Shown piece by piece: positions 37,032 through 46,374 of a stretch of DNA of 64,000 bases; position 1 is the stretch's first letter; every line of letters begins with the position of its first letter. The stretch is from Oceanobacillus manasiensis. Lineage in GTDB: Bacteria; Bacillota; Bacilli; Bacillales; Amphibacillaceae. The notes under the pieces are model-generated. The model was not told where the DNA came from. It saw only the letters and a list, made by a program, of their open reading frames with translations, and ran no database searches. Where the stretch lies: positions 372,001 through 436,000 of the forward strand of contig NZ_CCDL010000002.1 in NCBI RefSeq assembly GCF_000724085.1, in the 5' to 3' direction. The position numbers and the translations under genes were made by a program.

Positions 37032-37745
37032 ATGCCACTTGGAAAGATTTTAATCGTTGATGATGAAGAGCGTATACGCAGATTAATACGAATGTATTTA
37101 GAGCGAGAGGAATACGAAGTGGAAGAAGCTGATAATGGTAAAGACGCGCTCGAACTTGCGCTTACCAATGACTATGATGTTATTTTACTCGACATAATGA
37201 TGCCAGAAATGGATGGAATCGAAGTATGTCAGGAATTAAGGAAAGAAAAAAACACCCCTGTCATGATGCTTACTGCAAAAGGAGAGGAAGCAAATCGAGT
37301 TCAAGGGTTTGAAATTGGTGCTGATGACTACATAGTTAAGCCATTTAGTCCTCGAGAAGTAATACTCCGGGTAAAGGCACTACTACGCAGAGTATCTCCA
37401 TCTTCCGTCAACCAAGGGAACGAAGCTGCAAAAAATGTGTTGGTTTTTCGACATCTAGAAATTGATGATGATGCACATAGGGTTTTAGCAGAGGGACAGG
37501 AAGTTAATTTAACACCAAAAGAATATGAATTATTATGTTTCCTCGCAAAGTCACCGGACAAAGTATTTAATAGAGAGCACCTCTTAAAGGAAGTATGGCA
37601 ATATGAGTTTTTTGGTGATCTGCGGACTGTTGATACACATGTTAAGCGATTAAGAGAAAAGCTTAATGCCGTGTCCTCAGAGGCAGCGAAAATGATTGTT
37701 ACAGTATGGGGCGTAGGTTATAAATTCGAGGTAGAAGATAGCTAA
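37032..37745 (+). CDS. resD: Response regulator ResD
   Basis: OmpR-family regulator of 237 aa that activates genes for respiration under low oxygen, including resABC in B. subtilis. The receiver domain contains Asp10/Asp11, phosphorylation site Asp54 (LLDIMMP) and Lys in MLTAKG. The C-terminal winged helix has VNLTPKEYELL and RTVDTHVKRLREK. I chose the ATG at 37032 after AGGGGGAAA. A TTGACA at 36984-36989 may be a -35 box, but no good -10 accompanies it. Its TAA shares one base with the resE ATG. Confidence 0.95.
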   Translation: MPLGKILIVDDEERIRRLIRMYLEREEYEVEEADNGKDALELALTNDYDVILLDIMMPEMDGIEVCQELRKEKNTPVMMLTAKGEEANRVQGFEIGADDYIVKPFSPREVILRVKALLRRVSPSSVNQGNEAAKNVLVFRHLEIDDDAHRVLAEGQEVNLTPKEYELLCFLAKSPDKVFNREHLLKEVWQYEFFGDLRTVDTHVKRLREKLNAVSSEAAKMIVTVWGVGYKFEVEDS

Positions 37746-39511
37746 TGTTTTGGAAAAGTGTCGTTGGAAAGCTTGCTATAACCATACTTTTACTTGTTTC
37801 TTTTGTTTTGTTTATCTTAACCATTTTGCTGTTACAATTTTTTGAGAGCTTCCATATTGAATCTGCTGAAAGTGACATGTTACAAACTGCTACAAAGGTT
37901 TCCGTACTTATTGAACAACATGAAAGTAAAAACTTAATTGCTGAAACGACGGAAAGGGTTAAAGATCCTGCGAGCCGTGTTGCCATATTATATGATAATA
38001 ATGAAGTATGGGTGTCCAAGGGCGGAGACGAAAACTTATCAAGGCTTGAAGATACATGGCTGCAAAAAGAAAATTTAATGGAAGAACTTGAGAATAATGA
38101 AGAAATTCGCAGACAAATGGTTTTGCCTGATAGTAACACGGAAGCGATGATCGTGGGAATCCCTACTTCAGATAACCAAGGAGCAATCTTTGTCTACCAG
38201 TCTTTAGACGTTATTGATCAAACCAAGGCAGAAACGACGAAAATCATCTTTCTTGCAGCAGGAATAGCTATTGTCCTGACTGTAATTTTTGCTTTCTTTC
38301 TCTCTACTAGAATTACATCACCACTAATTAAAATGCGCGAGGCTGCTTTTGATCTTACAAGAGGTGAGTTTGACACGAAAGTTCCAATTTTGACACACGA
38401 TGAAATAGGAGAACTTGCCTTAGCTTTTAACCGTATGGGAAGGCAGTTGAAATTTCATATTAATGCTTTAAGACAAGAAAAAGAGCAGCTCTCAAGTATT
38501 GTCAGCTCTATGGCAGATGGAGTCATTACTTTAAATCGAAATGGAGACATGATTGTAACTAATACACCTGCCGAAAGGTTTATTGAAAGCTGGTATTATG
38601 AAAATAACCGTACTGTAAGTAAAGAAGAGCGAAAGCTACCGGATGAATTAAACCTGATCTTGTTACAAGTAATTGAAAGAGAAACAGAGGTACTTCATGA
38701 GATTAGTCTTCAAGGTCGAAATTGGGTAATGCTAATGACACCACTTTATGATCAAGCCTTTGTTAGGGGGGCAGTAGCGGTTATTCGAGACATGACAGAA
38801 GAGAGACGTCTTGATAAGCTACGTAAGGACTTTATTGCGAATGTATCGCATGAATTACGAACACCTATATCAATGCTCCAAGGATATAGTGAAGCAATCG
38901 TTGATGATATAGCTGAAACGAAGGAACAAAAAAATGAACTTGGTCAAATTATCTACGAGGAATCACTACGAATGGGTAGGCTGGTAAATGAATTGCTTGA
39001 TCTTGCAAGAATGGAAGCGGGGCACCAACAATTACAAATAGAAGAGATTGAGGTAGAGCCATACCTCAAACGGATTGTAAAGAAGTTTAGTGGTCTTGCA
39101 AGTGAAGGAAAAATACAGATCGATTTAAAAGAGGACATTGTAAAGGCCACAGCAAGCTTTGACCCTGACAGAATGGAACAAGTTCTGATCAATCTTATAG
39201 ACAATGCAATCAGGCACACATTCGAAGAGGGACATGTTACGGTGTATGCTACCAATAATGAAAATGAGCTTTCCATTGAAATTAAAGATAGTGGTAGTGG
39301 CATCCCTGAGGAAGATCTCCCATTTATTTTTGAAAGGTTTTATAAAGCAGATAAATCAAGAGCGCGAAATAACAAGAAAAAAGGTACAGGATTAGGACTT
39401 GCTATAGCTAAAAATATAATTGACTCTCATCACGGTATCATTACAGTAAAAAGTAGAGTGAATGAGGGAACTACATTTATAATAAGAATGCCTCACAAAA
39501 GGAACAATTAA
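37745..39511 (+). CDS. resE: Sensor histidine kinase ResE
   Basis: Membrane kinase of 588 aa that phosphorylates ResD. Layout: a helix at about 8-32, an extracellular loop, a second helix at about 160-182, then HAMP and a PAS domain (about 240-350). HisKA has His369 (NVSHELRTP), and the HATPase has NLIDNAIRHT, DSGSGIPEED and KGTGLGLAIAKNI. PAS and HAMP domains are where ResE is thought to sense redox state. It is translationally coupled to resD. Confidence 0.95.
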   Translation: MFWKSVVGKLAITILLLVSFVLFILTILLLQFFESFHIESAESDMLQTATKVSVLIEQHESKNLIAETTERVKDPASRVAILYDNNEVWVSKGGDENLSRLEDTWLQKENLMEELENNEEIRRQMVLPDSNTEAMIVGIPTSDNQGAIFVYQSLDVIDQTKAETTKIIFLAAGIAIVLTVIFAFFLSTRITSPLIKMREAAFDLTRGEFDTKVPILTHDEIGELALAFNRMGRQLKFHINALRQEKEQLSSIVSSMADGVITLNRNGDMIVTNTPAERFIESWYYENNRTVSKEERKLPDELNLILLQVIERETEVLHEISLQGRNWVMLMTPLYDQAFVRGAVAVIRDMTEERRLDKLRKDFIANVSHELRTPISMLQGYSEAIVDDIAETKEQKNELGQIIYEESLRMGRLVNELLDLARMEAGHQQLQIEEIEVEPYLKRIVKKFSGLASEGKIQIDLKEDIVKATASFDPDRMEQVLINLIDNAIRHTFEEGHVTVYATNNENELSIEIKDSGSGIPEEDLPFIFERFYKADKSRARNNKKKGTGLGLAIAKNIIDSHHGIITVKSRVNEGTTFIIRMPHKRNN

Positions 39512-39557
39512 ATTTAATTTATTTATGAAAAAAAGAAATTAGTATGGAGGAGATAAG

Positions 39558-39992
39558 ATGCATAAACAATTATGGAAAATGGTTGCGTTCTTACTTGTCT
39601 TTGTTCTTCTCACCGCTTGTGGCTCTGGATCAGAGGAAGATACCGCTTCAGAAACGGATGCCGAACAATCTGAGAGTAATCAGACATCAGAGCAGAATGA
39701 AGATACAGTTAAAATTACCTTAACCAAAGATCAGGGTGAGGAATATATACATGAAAAGGAAATACCAGTAGAAGAAGGAGAGAATCTTTTAGAGGTTTTA
39801 AAAGATAATTTTTATGTTGAAACGGATGGAAGCGGCCAATTCATTACTTCAATAGAGAGAGTATCCTCAGAAGATGACGAGGAAAGGGCTTGGATTTATA
39901 CCGTAAATGGTGAACGTGTTAATGTAGGTGCAGCCGATTATGAACTCCAGGCTGGAGACGAAGTAGTATTTGATTTTCAAAAATGGGAATAA
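39558..39992 (+). CDS. DUF4430 lipoprotein
   Basis: Secreted lipoprotein of 144 aa. The signal peptide ends in the lipobox LTAC with Cys21, followed by an acidic linker rich in Ser, Glu and Asp (about 22-48). One DUF4430 domain (about 50-144) ends in VNGERVNVGAADYELQAGDEVVFDF. This fold is related to the C-terminal domain of transcobalamin and is often linked to ECF transporters. The next gene is an ECF S component, so it is probably a surface substrate-capture protein. A cobalamin-like ligand is possible but unproven. GGAGGAG precedes the ATG. The pair has no counterpart at this site in B. subtilis. Confidence 0.8.
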   Translation: MHKQLWKMVAFLLVFVLLTACGSGSEEDTASETDAEQSESNQTSEQNEDTVKITLTKDQGEEYIHEKEIPVEEGENLLEVLKDNFYVETDGSGQFITSIERVSSEDDEERAWIYTVNGERVNVGAADYELQAGDEVVFDFQKWE

Positions 39993-39995
39993 GCT

Positions 39996-40493
39996 GTGAC
40001 TAGTTATAAACTAACCTTGTTAGCATCAATAGCTTCCTTGGCTGTATTAGGCAGATATGTATTTGCATTTCTGCCTAATGTACAGCCTGTAACGGCACTT
40101 ATTATTCTGTGTGGTTTTATGCTAGGACCTGCTTCTGCAGTATTGCTGGCAATTATCGTTACGTTTGTTTCGAATATGCTTTTAGGGATGGGTATCTGGA
40201 CTATTTGGCAGCTTATATCATGGGTACTAATTGGGGTGATTAGTGGACTTCTCCGAAAACAATTAAGTAAAGCGCCGCTTTTCTTGATCGCCATTTACGC
40301 TGCCTTTTGTGGCTATTTTTACGGACTCGTAATTTCGCTGACGAATTACCAAATTAGTGGGCACTTTTGGCCATATTACCTTGCAGGCTTGCCATTTGAC
40401 ACCCAACATGCAATTGGAAATGCTATTTTCATCATGTTATTCTATCCAATCTTTCACTATCTTTTTAAACAATACGAAAGTAAATTTCTCTAG
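39996..40493 (+). CDS. ECF transporter S component
   Basis: 165 aa membrane protein with five to six hydrophobic segments. It carries the S-component features: an N-terminal helix with small residues (LASIASLAVLGRYVFAFLPNVQPVTALIIL), a GFMLGPASAVLLAIIVTFVSNMLLGMG loop region and GIWTIWQLISW. It matches CblT-like substrate-binding subunits in general form. Such subunits use a shared EcfT-EcfA1A2 module encoded elsewhere. The start is a GTG 3 bases after the lipoprotein stop, with a weak ribosome site, suggesting coupling. The substrate is not known; cobalamin or a related compound is one option. Confidence 0.75.
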   Translation: MTSYKLTLLASIASLAVLGRYVFAFLPNVQPVTALIILCGFMLGPASAVLLAIIVTFVSNMLLGMGIWTIWQLISWVLIGVISGLLRKQLSKAPLFLIAIYAAFCGYFYGLVISLTNYQISGHFWPYYLAGLPFDTQHAIGNAIFIMLFYPIFHYLFKQYESKFL

Positions 40494-40498
40494 TTTGA

Positions 40499-40538
40499 AG
40501 ATTATAACCATCTTTTTTGGTTATAATCTAATTTTTTT
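40499..40538 (+). terminator. Terminator after the ECF S component
   Basis: AGATTATAACCA (40499-40510) and TGGTTATAATCT (40518-40529) form a perfect 12-bp stem, followed by seven T after an AA pair. Confidence 0.85.
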
Positions 40539-40644
40539 AAATGGTCTACACTTACTTAGTGGGATCATTTTTTCATTTATACTTCTACCTTAGTATGAAT
40601 TGACTTGCTTAAACCTGTCTTTCTGACATATAGTGTAGCTATAA

Positions 40645-40671
40645 TGTAACTTTTGACAGGGAACAAACGAC
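40645..40671 (+). promoter_or_regulatory. SigX-type autoregulatory promoter
   Basis: TGTAAC (40645-40650), a 17-base spacer and CGAC (40668-40671) exactly fit the ECF sigma-X consensus known from B. subtilis. sigX begins 26 bases downstream, so SigX most likely drives its own operon. Confidence 0.8.
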
Positions 40672-40696
40672 TATCTATTAGAACGGGGGATCTTTA

Positions 40697-41230
40697 ATGA
40701 AGGTCGTTTTTGATGAAATTTATGATCAGTATCACCAGGATTTATATCAATTTGTATTTTATATGGTAAAGGATAAACAGATAACAGAGGATTTAGTGCA
40801 AGAGGTTTACTTGAGGGTTCTCAAATCTTCTGAGGGGTTCAGGGGAGAGAGTAGCATAAAAACGTGGCTCTTTTCCATTGCAAGGCATGTTAGTCTCGAT
40901 TACTTTCGTCGCAAGCAACGAACTCGAGATCGAATTGCGGAATACTTTAATTGGGGTGAAAAAAGCCATACCTTACAAGACAACCAGCCGCTTCCTGATG
41001 AATTGGTAATAAAAAATGAGGAAATAAAAAAAATATATAAGTACCTTGATTATTGTACAGTTGATCAAAGAAGTGTCCTTATACTAAGGTATATTCAGTC
41101 GTTATCTATACAAGAAACTGCGGACATTCTAAATTTCACTACTAGTAAAGTAAAAACAACGCAACACAGAGGGCTTAAGGTATTAAAAAGACATATCTCC
41201 GAATATCGAGAGAGAGGAGAGGAGATCTAA
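40697..41230 (+). CDS. sigX: ECF sigma factor SigX
   Basis: Extracytoplasmic function sigma factor of 177 aa. In B. subtilis it responds to cationic peptides and controls modification of the cell envelope. Region 2 (YQFVFYMVKDKQITEDLVQEVYLRVLKS) and region 4 (SIQETADILNFTTSKVKTTQHRGLKVLK) are both complete. GGGGGATC precedes the ATG. The anti-sigma gene follows immediately, and the TGTAAC/CGAC promoter supports autoregulation. Confidence 0.93.
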   Translation: MKVVFDEIYDQYHQDLYQFVFYMVKDKQITEDLVQEVYLRVLKSSEGFRGESSIKTWLFSIARHVSLDYFRRKQRTRDRIAEYFNWGEKSHTLQDNQPLPDELVIKNEEIKKIYKYLDYCTVDQRSVLILRYIQSLSIQETADILNFTTSKVKTTQHRGLKVLKRHISEYRERGEEI

Positions 41231-42391
41231 TTGCAATCTAAAGAACAAAAGTATAGAGACATCAGTGAACAGCTTTCACAAATGCCACCTGTTTCAGATC
41301 CGCGTGCAAAAGAAGATGTTAAACAACAGATCCTTTCTCAATTTAACCAAGAAGAAAGAAAGAGGGACAAGAAGAGCAACAGAAACAGATGGGTACCTCT
41401 ATTAAGCACACTGCTTGCAACCGCTATTTTGATTTTTGTTTCTTTTCTCTTCTACAATAATTATAATATACCCCAGAATGACGTAGCAGAAAGCGGTGAC
41501 TCGATGAGATACGCTTCTGAGGAAGAGGCAGCTATAGAGGAGAGTGCGGAGCAAGAGAGTACTACACAATCTGATGAAACAATGGAGGCAAACAATACGG
41601 GTATGTTTGTTCAGCAGAAGACCGATCAATCAACAGTTGTTCATGGTGCGACAAGTGATCCACAATTACAGTATGTCATTCCTATTTCGTTTATTGTGCC
41701 TGAACAGAATGATAAAGAAATATACTATAATGAACTTGAATCGTATATAACAGAACATGTACTAACTACTTCTACTTATTTATTTAAGGGGGTAACGTTT
41801 GAGATAAATGAGGAAAACAATGAGGTTATTCTTGATTTACCCAAGGGTTTTAACGTAAGCGAAGGTTCAACGGTGCCTAATATGTTTGAGGATCAATTAA
41901 GTGCAATGTTTACTCCATATGGGATCCAGAAAGCCGTCTTTAAAAATCCAGGTGGTGTAGACCTCGGTCAATTTGGTAAAATAACCGAACTACCGTTAAC
42001 TAAAACAAAAACTGCTTATAAGTTATACAGTAACGATCAAGATAATTTGCTTGTAGAACTACCACTCAAGGAATATACCACTATAGAGGAAGCGTTTATG
42101 GAGATGCAAAATGGAGATGAAGACTTTGACGTTTTTTCTACCATTCCGAAGGACCTAGATTTTTCAGTTGCCGAACATGATACACAACTTGAAATTACAA
42201 TAAATAACGATGTCACCAATACGAATGTTCGAACAAGTACCATTATGGTTGAGGCGATCCTAATGACTGCTAAAAGCTATGGGTATGAACTAGTAAAGTT
42301 CCATACTAACTCTGGAGATGAATTAGGTTATTATGATGTATCAGAAGTTCTTCAAGTTCCCGAATCGGTAAACCCAATCATGCTTCCTTAA
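41231..42391 (+). CDS. rsiX: Anti-sigma-X factor RsiX
   Basis: 386 aa single-pass membrane protein: a cytoplasmic domain of about 54 residues for SigX binding, one helix at about 55-75, and a large extracellular part with an acidic linker. No zinc-binding ZAS motif is evident, as in other RsiX proteins. The start is TTG, adjacent to the sigX stop codon, behind GGAGAGGAGA. It is closed by a strong terminator, so sigX-rsiX is a two-gene operon. Confidence 0.88.
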   Translation: MQSKEQKYRDISEQLSQMPPVSDPRAKEDVKQQILSQFNQEERKRDKKSNRNRWVPLLSTLLATAILIFVSFLFYNNYNIPQNDVAESGDSMRYASEEEAAIEESAEQESTTQSDETMEANNTGMFVQQKTDQSTVVHGATSDPQLQYVIPISFIVPEQNDKEIYYNELESYITEHVLTTSTYLFKGVTFEINEENNEVILDLPKGFNVSEGSTVPNMFEDQLSAMFTPYGIQKAVFKNPGGVDLGQFGKITELPLTKTKTAYKLYSNDQDNLLVELPLKEYTTIEEAFMEMQNGDEDFDVFSTIPKDLDFSVAEHDTQLEITINNDVTNTNVRTSTIMVEAILMTAKSYGYELVKFHTNSGDELGYYDVSEVLQVPESVNPIMLP

Positions 42392-42405
42392 TCGTGAAAT
42401 GGAGA

Positions 42406-42438
42406 AAGAGCCGTACAAATTTGTACGGCTCTTCTTTT
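42406..42438 (+). terminator. Terminator of sigX-rsiX
   Basis: A perfect 28-base palindrome (42406-42433; arms AAGAGCCGTACAAA and TTTGTACGGCTCTT) is followed by CTTTT. It could also stop the converging ferredoxin transcript. Confidence 0.85.
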
Positions 42439-42501
42439 GTGTAATGAAGTGATTGTAATTACTATGTACTGTATAGCGTCTAATATATCATTTAAGAATA
42501 T

Positions 42502-42774
<273 letters not shown>

Positions 42775-42792
42775 TTAGGATATTCATATTTC

Positions 42793-42821
42793 ATTCTAAA
42801 ACGGTTCTATCCTAATTACAA
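42793..42821 (-). promoter_or_regulatory. Sigma-A promoter of the ferredoxin gene
   Basis: On the minus strand TTGTAA (42821-42816) and TAGAAT (42798-42793) are separated by exactly 17 bases. The ferredoxin start lies 37 bases beyond the -10. Confidence 0.65.
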
Positions 42822-42902
42822 TTAGAACTGCTTGCCTTTCTTTTCATGCTGGCATTCTTTATAATGGAATTAGATCTTTCTTGTAAAGGGGGAAGGGGAA
42901 TT

Positions 42903-43973
42903 ATGCTGCTAAAAGGAATTATCCTAGTGTGTTGTGATAGGCTATCTGATGAAAGAACAGATTCTGCAATCTATCACATCCTTACAGGAAAAAGGTCTGT
43001 TCAAACTGTTCAAGATATTCATTTATATCAGTTAACAACGTACTATAATATTCACAAAAAATTAGACCGAGAAGTGTACAACCGAATATTGAATGAATTA
43101 AATGAAGAGGGGTTTTTGATACGTGATCAGGCTTATTCAACTCTCCAATTGACAACCAAGGGAAAAATGTGGCTACACGATAAAAAAGATCAATATCCTA
43201 TACATTATTTTAACGGTTTAAAGTTCAAGGATACTGCTGACATGTTTCTAGATCGGTTAACATTGGTTATCCAAACGTTTTCTAATGTAGGAATGAAACG
43301 TTTCTCTTTCATACCTGTAGTTGATAATCACCTGGCCGAAAGCTGGGTGAAGGAGCAATATAATTTAAATAAAGCGAGAATTCCCTCCTATTTACGAGAC
43401 TTACATAGTGAGCTTTTTCATTTACTCCTTGAATTAAAAGAGAAGGAAGCCACCATCTTTGTTGACAGGTTAAGTGGTCATCAGTATTATGGCATGAGCT
43501 GGGAGCAATTAGCGAATTCCTATGACATGATAATGGAAGATGTACAACTTCTATTAACTGGAATCTCGCACCAAATGTGTTCTAAGATTATGGATAAGGA
43601 AGTTACTTTTCCATTGCTATACAACATGATAATGGAAGGAAGCAAGAAACGTCTTTTAACTGATTCTGCTTTTAAAACTTTTCAACTGCTTGAGAAGCAA
43701 TATTCTATCGAGAATATTGCTTTAGTAAGGAATTTACGAGTAAATACTATCCAGGATCACCTTGTTGAAATTGCACTTTATCAAGAAGATTTTCCAATAC
43801 AGAATTATGTCCCTGCTGCAACTCAAAAGGACATTTTGATGGCGATTCAGAAAGCAACATCAAATAAATTAAAAGAAATAAAAGCACTAACAGAAAAGGA
43901 GACAACGTATTTTCAAATACGTTTATTTATGGCTGGTTACGAGCAAGCGGGTGAAAAAAATGTCCACATTTAA
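42903..43973 (+). CDS. YpbB family protein (helix-turn-helix, RecQ-associated)
   Basis: 356 aa protein matching YpbB of Bacilli, which is always next to the recS helicase gene. A C-terminal winged-helix-like region (FQLLEKQYSIENIALVRNLRVNTIQDHLVE) resembles the HRDC/RQC-associated HTH that RecQ proteins carry and RecS lacks. It may supply a nucleic acid-binding domain in trans; this is an inference. I chose the ATG at 42903 after GGGGGAAGGGG. Its 3' end overlaps recS by 14 bases. Confidence 0.82.
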   Translation: MLLKGIILVCCDRLSDERTDSAIYHILTGKRSVQTVQDIHLYQLTTYYNIHKKLDREVYNRILNELNEEGFLIRDQAYSTLQLTTKGKMWLHDKKDQYPIHYFNGLKFKDTADMFLDRLTLVIQTFSNVGMKRFSFIPVVDNHLAESWVKEQYNLNKARIPSYLRDLHSELFHLLLELKEKEATIFVDRLSGHQYYGMSWEQLANSYDMIMEDVQLLLTGISHQMCSKIMDKEVTFPLLYNMIMEGSKKRLLTDSAFKTFQLLEKQYSIENIALVRNLRVNTIQDHLVEIALYQEDFPIQNYVPAATQKDILMAIQKATSNKLKEIKALTEKETTYFQIRLFMAGYEQAGEKNVHI

Positions 43974-45492
43974 TTTAGAAAAAGAGCTTAATATACATTT
44001 TGGCTATCAATCTTTTCGTTTAGGCCAAAAGGAAATTATTGAGGATGTTATGACCGGAAATGATGTAATGGGAGTACTTCCGACAGGATCTGGTAAATCT
44101 ATCTGTTATCAATTGCCAGCGATGCTTTTAGAAGGTATAACAGTCGTGGTTTCGCCACTTATATCATTAATGATGGATCAGGTGAAACAATTAAAAGCTA
44201 TAAATATTAAAGGTGTAATTGCAGTTAATAGTTTTATGGATATAATGGAGCGGAGAACAATATGGAATGAAATACATCGCTACAAATTAATATACATATC
44301 ACCTGAATTGCTTCAGAGACCTGAGGTCCAACGGAAGTTAAAACAGGTTGGTGTTCGTCTTTTCGTTGTAGATGAAGCACATTGTATCTCACAATGGGGA
44401 CATGAATTCAGACCCGATTATTTAAAGCTAAGAAAGATTATTTCCAACTTGGACGACCCTGTTGTACTTGCATTAAGTGCTACTGCCACTACAGGTGTCC
44501 AACAAGATATTCTAGGATACCTAGATAAACCCAATATGAAAAAACATATTTATCCAATTGACAAACCGAACATTGCATTTAATGTGGAACATATGTCTGG
44601 GGACAAAGAAAAGCAGGATAAGATTGTTTCATTATTAAAATCTTACTATGTACCGACTATTATTTATTTTTCTAGCAGGTTAGATGCCGAGAATATCTCC
44701 GCCCTGTTAAGTATGAAAACAGATCGTCGTGTTGCGTTTTATCATGGCGGGATGGAGCCTCAAGATCGTATCATAATCCAACAACAATTTATGAACGGCC
44801 AATTAGATGCCATATGTTGTACGAGTGCCTTTGGTATGGGTATAAATAAAAAGGACGTACGGTTAATCGTCCATTACCATTTGACCCCACAGTTGGAAGC
44901 ATATATCCAGGAAGTTGGCAGAGCAGGACGCGATAATAAATCTAGTGTGAGTTTGTTATTATTTTCCGAAGGGGATGTATATTTACCAAAGAATATAATG
45001 AAGTCAGAGCTGCCAACAAACAATGAAATCGCATTGATTTTTAGACAGTTAAAAGCAATGCATGATGAAGGGAAGACTCTATCAATTAAGGATCAAGAGA
45101 ATTTTTTAATGTTTCAAATCTCTGAACCTAAGTGGAGGTTTTTAAGGTATCAACTTGAAAAACATGATATCCTAAGAGCAAATAACATTAAATTCGATCA
45201 AGAGATTTGGAAAGCAGCCTACCTAGCAATTCGCAATAAGTGTGAGGAAAGACTTAATATTAAGGAAAAACAACTTCAATCTGTTATTAATTGGATTTAT
45301 TATACTGGTTGCTTAAGGAAGAAGCTTTATCAAGATTTTCAACATTCATCTACTTCAGCTATGGATCAATGCTGTAGTAATTGTGGATTTTCTTGGGAGA
45401 ATTGGCAACCAGAACAATTACAGCAAGAACAAGGAAAAGTGTATTCTTGGGAAGAAAAGTTAAAAAAGTTACTTTTGGTTAACATAGAATGA
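43960..45492 (+). CDS. recS: RecQ-family ATP-dependent DNA helicase RecS
   Basis: Superfamily 2 3'-5' helicase of 510 aa involved in recombination and fork repair. The Walker A motif PTGSGKS is at 41-47, DEAH at 138-141 within the RecQ aromatic-rich loop HCISQWGHEFRPDY, SATAT in motif III, and QEVGRAGRD in motif VI. A C-terminal cysteine set (YYTGC and CCSNC) forms the RecQ zinc site. It lacks HRDC, which fits RecS rather than full RecQ. The ATG at 43960 lies inside ypbB, so the pair is translationally coupled. Confidence 0.93.
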   Translation: MSTFNLEKELNIHFGYQSFRLGQKEIIEDVMTGNDVMGVLPTGSGKSICYQLPAMLLEGITVVVSPLISLMMDQVKQLKAINIKGVIAVNSFMDIMERRTIWNEIHRYKLIYISPELLQRPEVQRKLKQVGVRLFVVDEAHCISQWGHEFRPDYLKLRKIISNLDDPVVLALSATATTGVQQDILGYLDKPNMKKHIYPIDKPNIAFNVEHMSGDKEKQDKIVSLLKSYYVPTIIYFSSRLDAENISALLSMKTDRRVAFYHGGMEPQDRIIIQQQFMNGQLDAICCTSAFGMGINKKDVRLIVHYHLTPQLEAYIQEVGRAGRDNKSSVSLLLFSEGDVYLPKNIMKSELPTNNEIALIFRQLKAMHDEGKTLSIKDQENFLMFQISEPKWRFLRYQLEKHDILRANNIKFDQEIWKAAYLAIRNKCEERLNIKEKQLQSVINWIYYTGCLRKKLYQDFQHSSTSAMDQCCSNCGFSWENWQPEQLQQEQGKVYSWEEKLKKLLLVNIE

Positions 45493-46076
45493 GTCAACGA
45501 GATTTAATATTACGAATGTCAGATAAAGAATTAAGGAAGCAAGTTATTTTTTCACAGCTTACCCTCCTTACAATTGGATTCTTTTTAAGTTTGTGGTTTT
45601 TCCAGTCCCTTACGGATTGGTTTCAATACTTCATTTGGGATACAAAACAGATATTTTATTATGGATTTATACCTGGCGTGATTATTGTGTTAGTTGATCT
45701 TATTTTAATACGCCTATTGCCGCCTACAACTTTTGATGATGGTGGTATTAATCAGAAGCTATTTAAGGGACAGCCTCTTTCTTTCATAATAATACTTTCT
45801 TTGCTAGTAGCCATCAGCGAAGAGATGTTATTTAGAGGTGTAATTCAAACAACCTTTGGTTATTATTTTGCCAGTGTTCTGTTTGCACTAATTCATATTC
45901 GATATTTAAAAAAACCAGTTTTACTGGTTTCCATTATCATGGTTAGTTTTTATATTGGTTATTTATTTGAACAAACTGGAAATTTGCTAGTAACCATAAC
46001 GGCACATTTCATAGTGGACTTTCTGTTGGGTGTAGCTATTCGCTATTATAAGGGAGGAATAATTGGTGAAGCATAA
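45489..46076 (+). CDS. CPBP-family intramembrane glutamic endopeptidase, YpbD-like
   Basis: 195 aa multi-pass membrane protein of the Abi/CPBP (Rce1-like) family. The conserved Glu111-Glu112 and Arg116 (SEEMLFRG) are intact, with a second motif around FALIHIRY and a third His in ITAHFIVDFLLG. These are the catalytic residues of Rce1-type proteases. The substrate is unknown. The start codon overlaps the recS stop (ATGA). The arrangement ypbB-recS-ypbD-ypbE is conserved in Bacilli without a known functional reason. Confidence 0.85.
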   Translation: MSQRDLILRMSDKELRKQVIFSQLTLLTIGFFLSLWFFQSLTDWFQYFIWDTKQIFYYGFIPGVIIVLVDLILIRLLPPTTFDDGGINQKLFKGQPLSFIIILSLLVAISEEMLFRGVIQTTFGYYFASVLFALIHIRYLKKPVLLVSIIMVSFYIGYLFEQTGNLLVTITAHFIVDFLLGVAIRYYKGGIIGEA

Positions 46077-46374
46077 TACAAATGAGACCGATGATCAGGC
46101 TGATGAGCTACGAAGAATCTTTGAGGAACTAGAGAGTTCAGTTGAAACGGCTGAACCAGCAGAAGAAGAAGAAAAACAGCATAAAGAGGATGAAATAGAT
46201 CTACTTAACTTACCTCCCAGGAAAGAAATACATGGTCAAAACTCAAAGCGTACTAAATTTAGAATGAATGGTTCCTTAATGAGATTGACGACGGTCGTCA
46301 TCTTCTTACTTTTAATCCTGGCAGGGGTGTATTATGTATGGCAGGATGAAATAATCACATTTTTCATAAGCTAA
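46066..46374 (+). CDS. Short YpbE-like single-pass membrane protein lacking LysM
   Basis: 102 aa: an acidic N-terminal cytoplasmic part (about 1-65, rich in Glu) and one membrane helix at about 78-97 (LTTVVIFLLLILAGVYYVW), ending within ten residues. It occupies the ypbE position, but B. subtilis YpbE is about 240 aa and carries an extracellular LysM domain that is missing here. The sequence downstream of the stop shows no LysM remnant in any frame, so this is not a simple frameshift. GGGAGG lies 8 bases before the GTG at 46066. Homology to YpbE is inferred from position and topology. Confidence 0.65.
   Translation: MKHNTNETDDQADELRRIFEELESSVETAEPAEEEEKQHKEDEIDLLNLPPRKEIHGQNSKRTKFRMNGSLMRLTTVVIFLLLILAGVYYVWQDEIITFFIS

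Noticed and set aside
37699-38139. 146-codon minus-strand frame antisense to resD/resE
   Set aside because: Ser- and Cys-rich composition typical of an antisense shadow of a kinase gene; no supporting signals.
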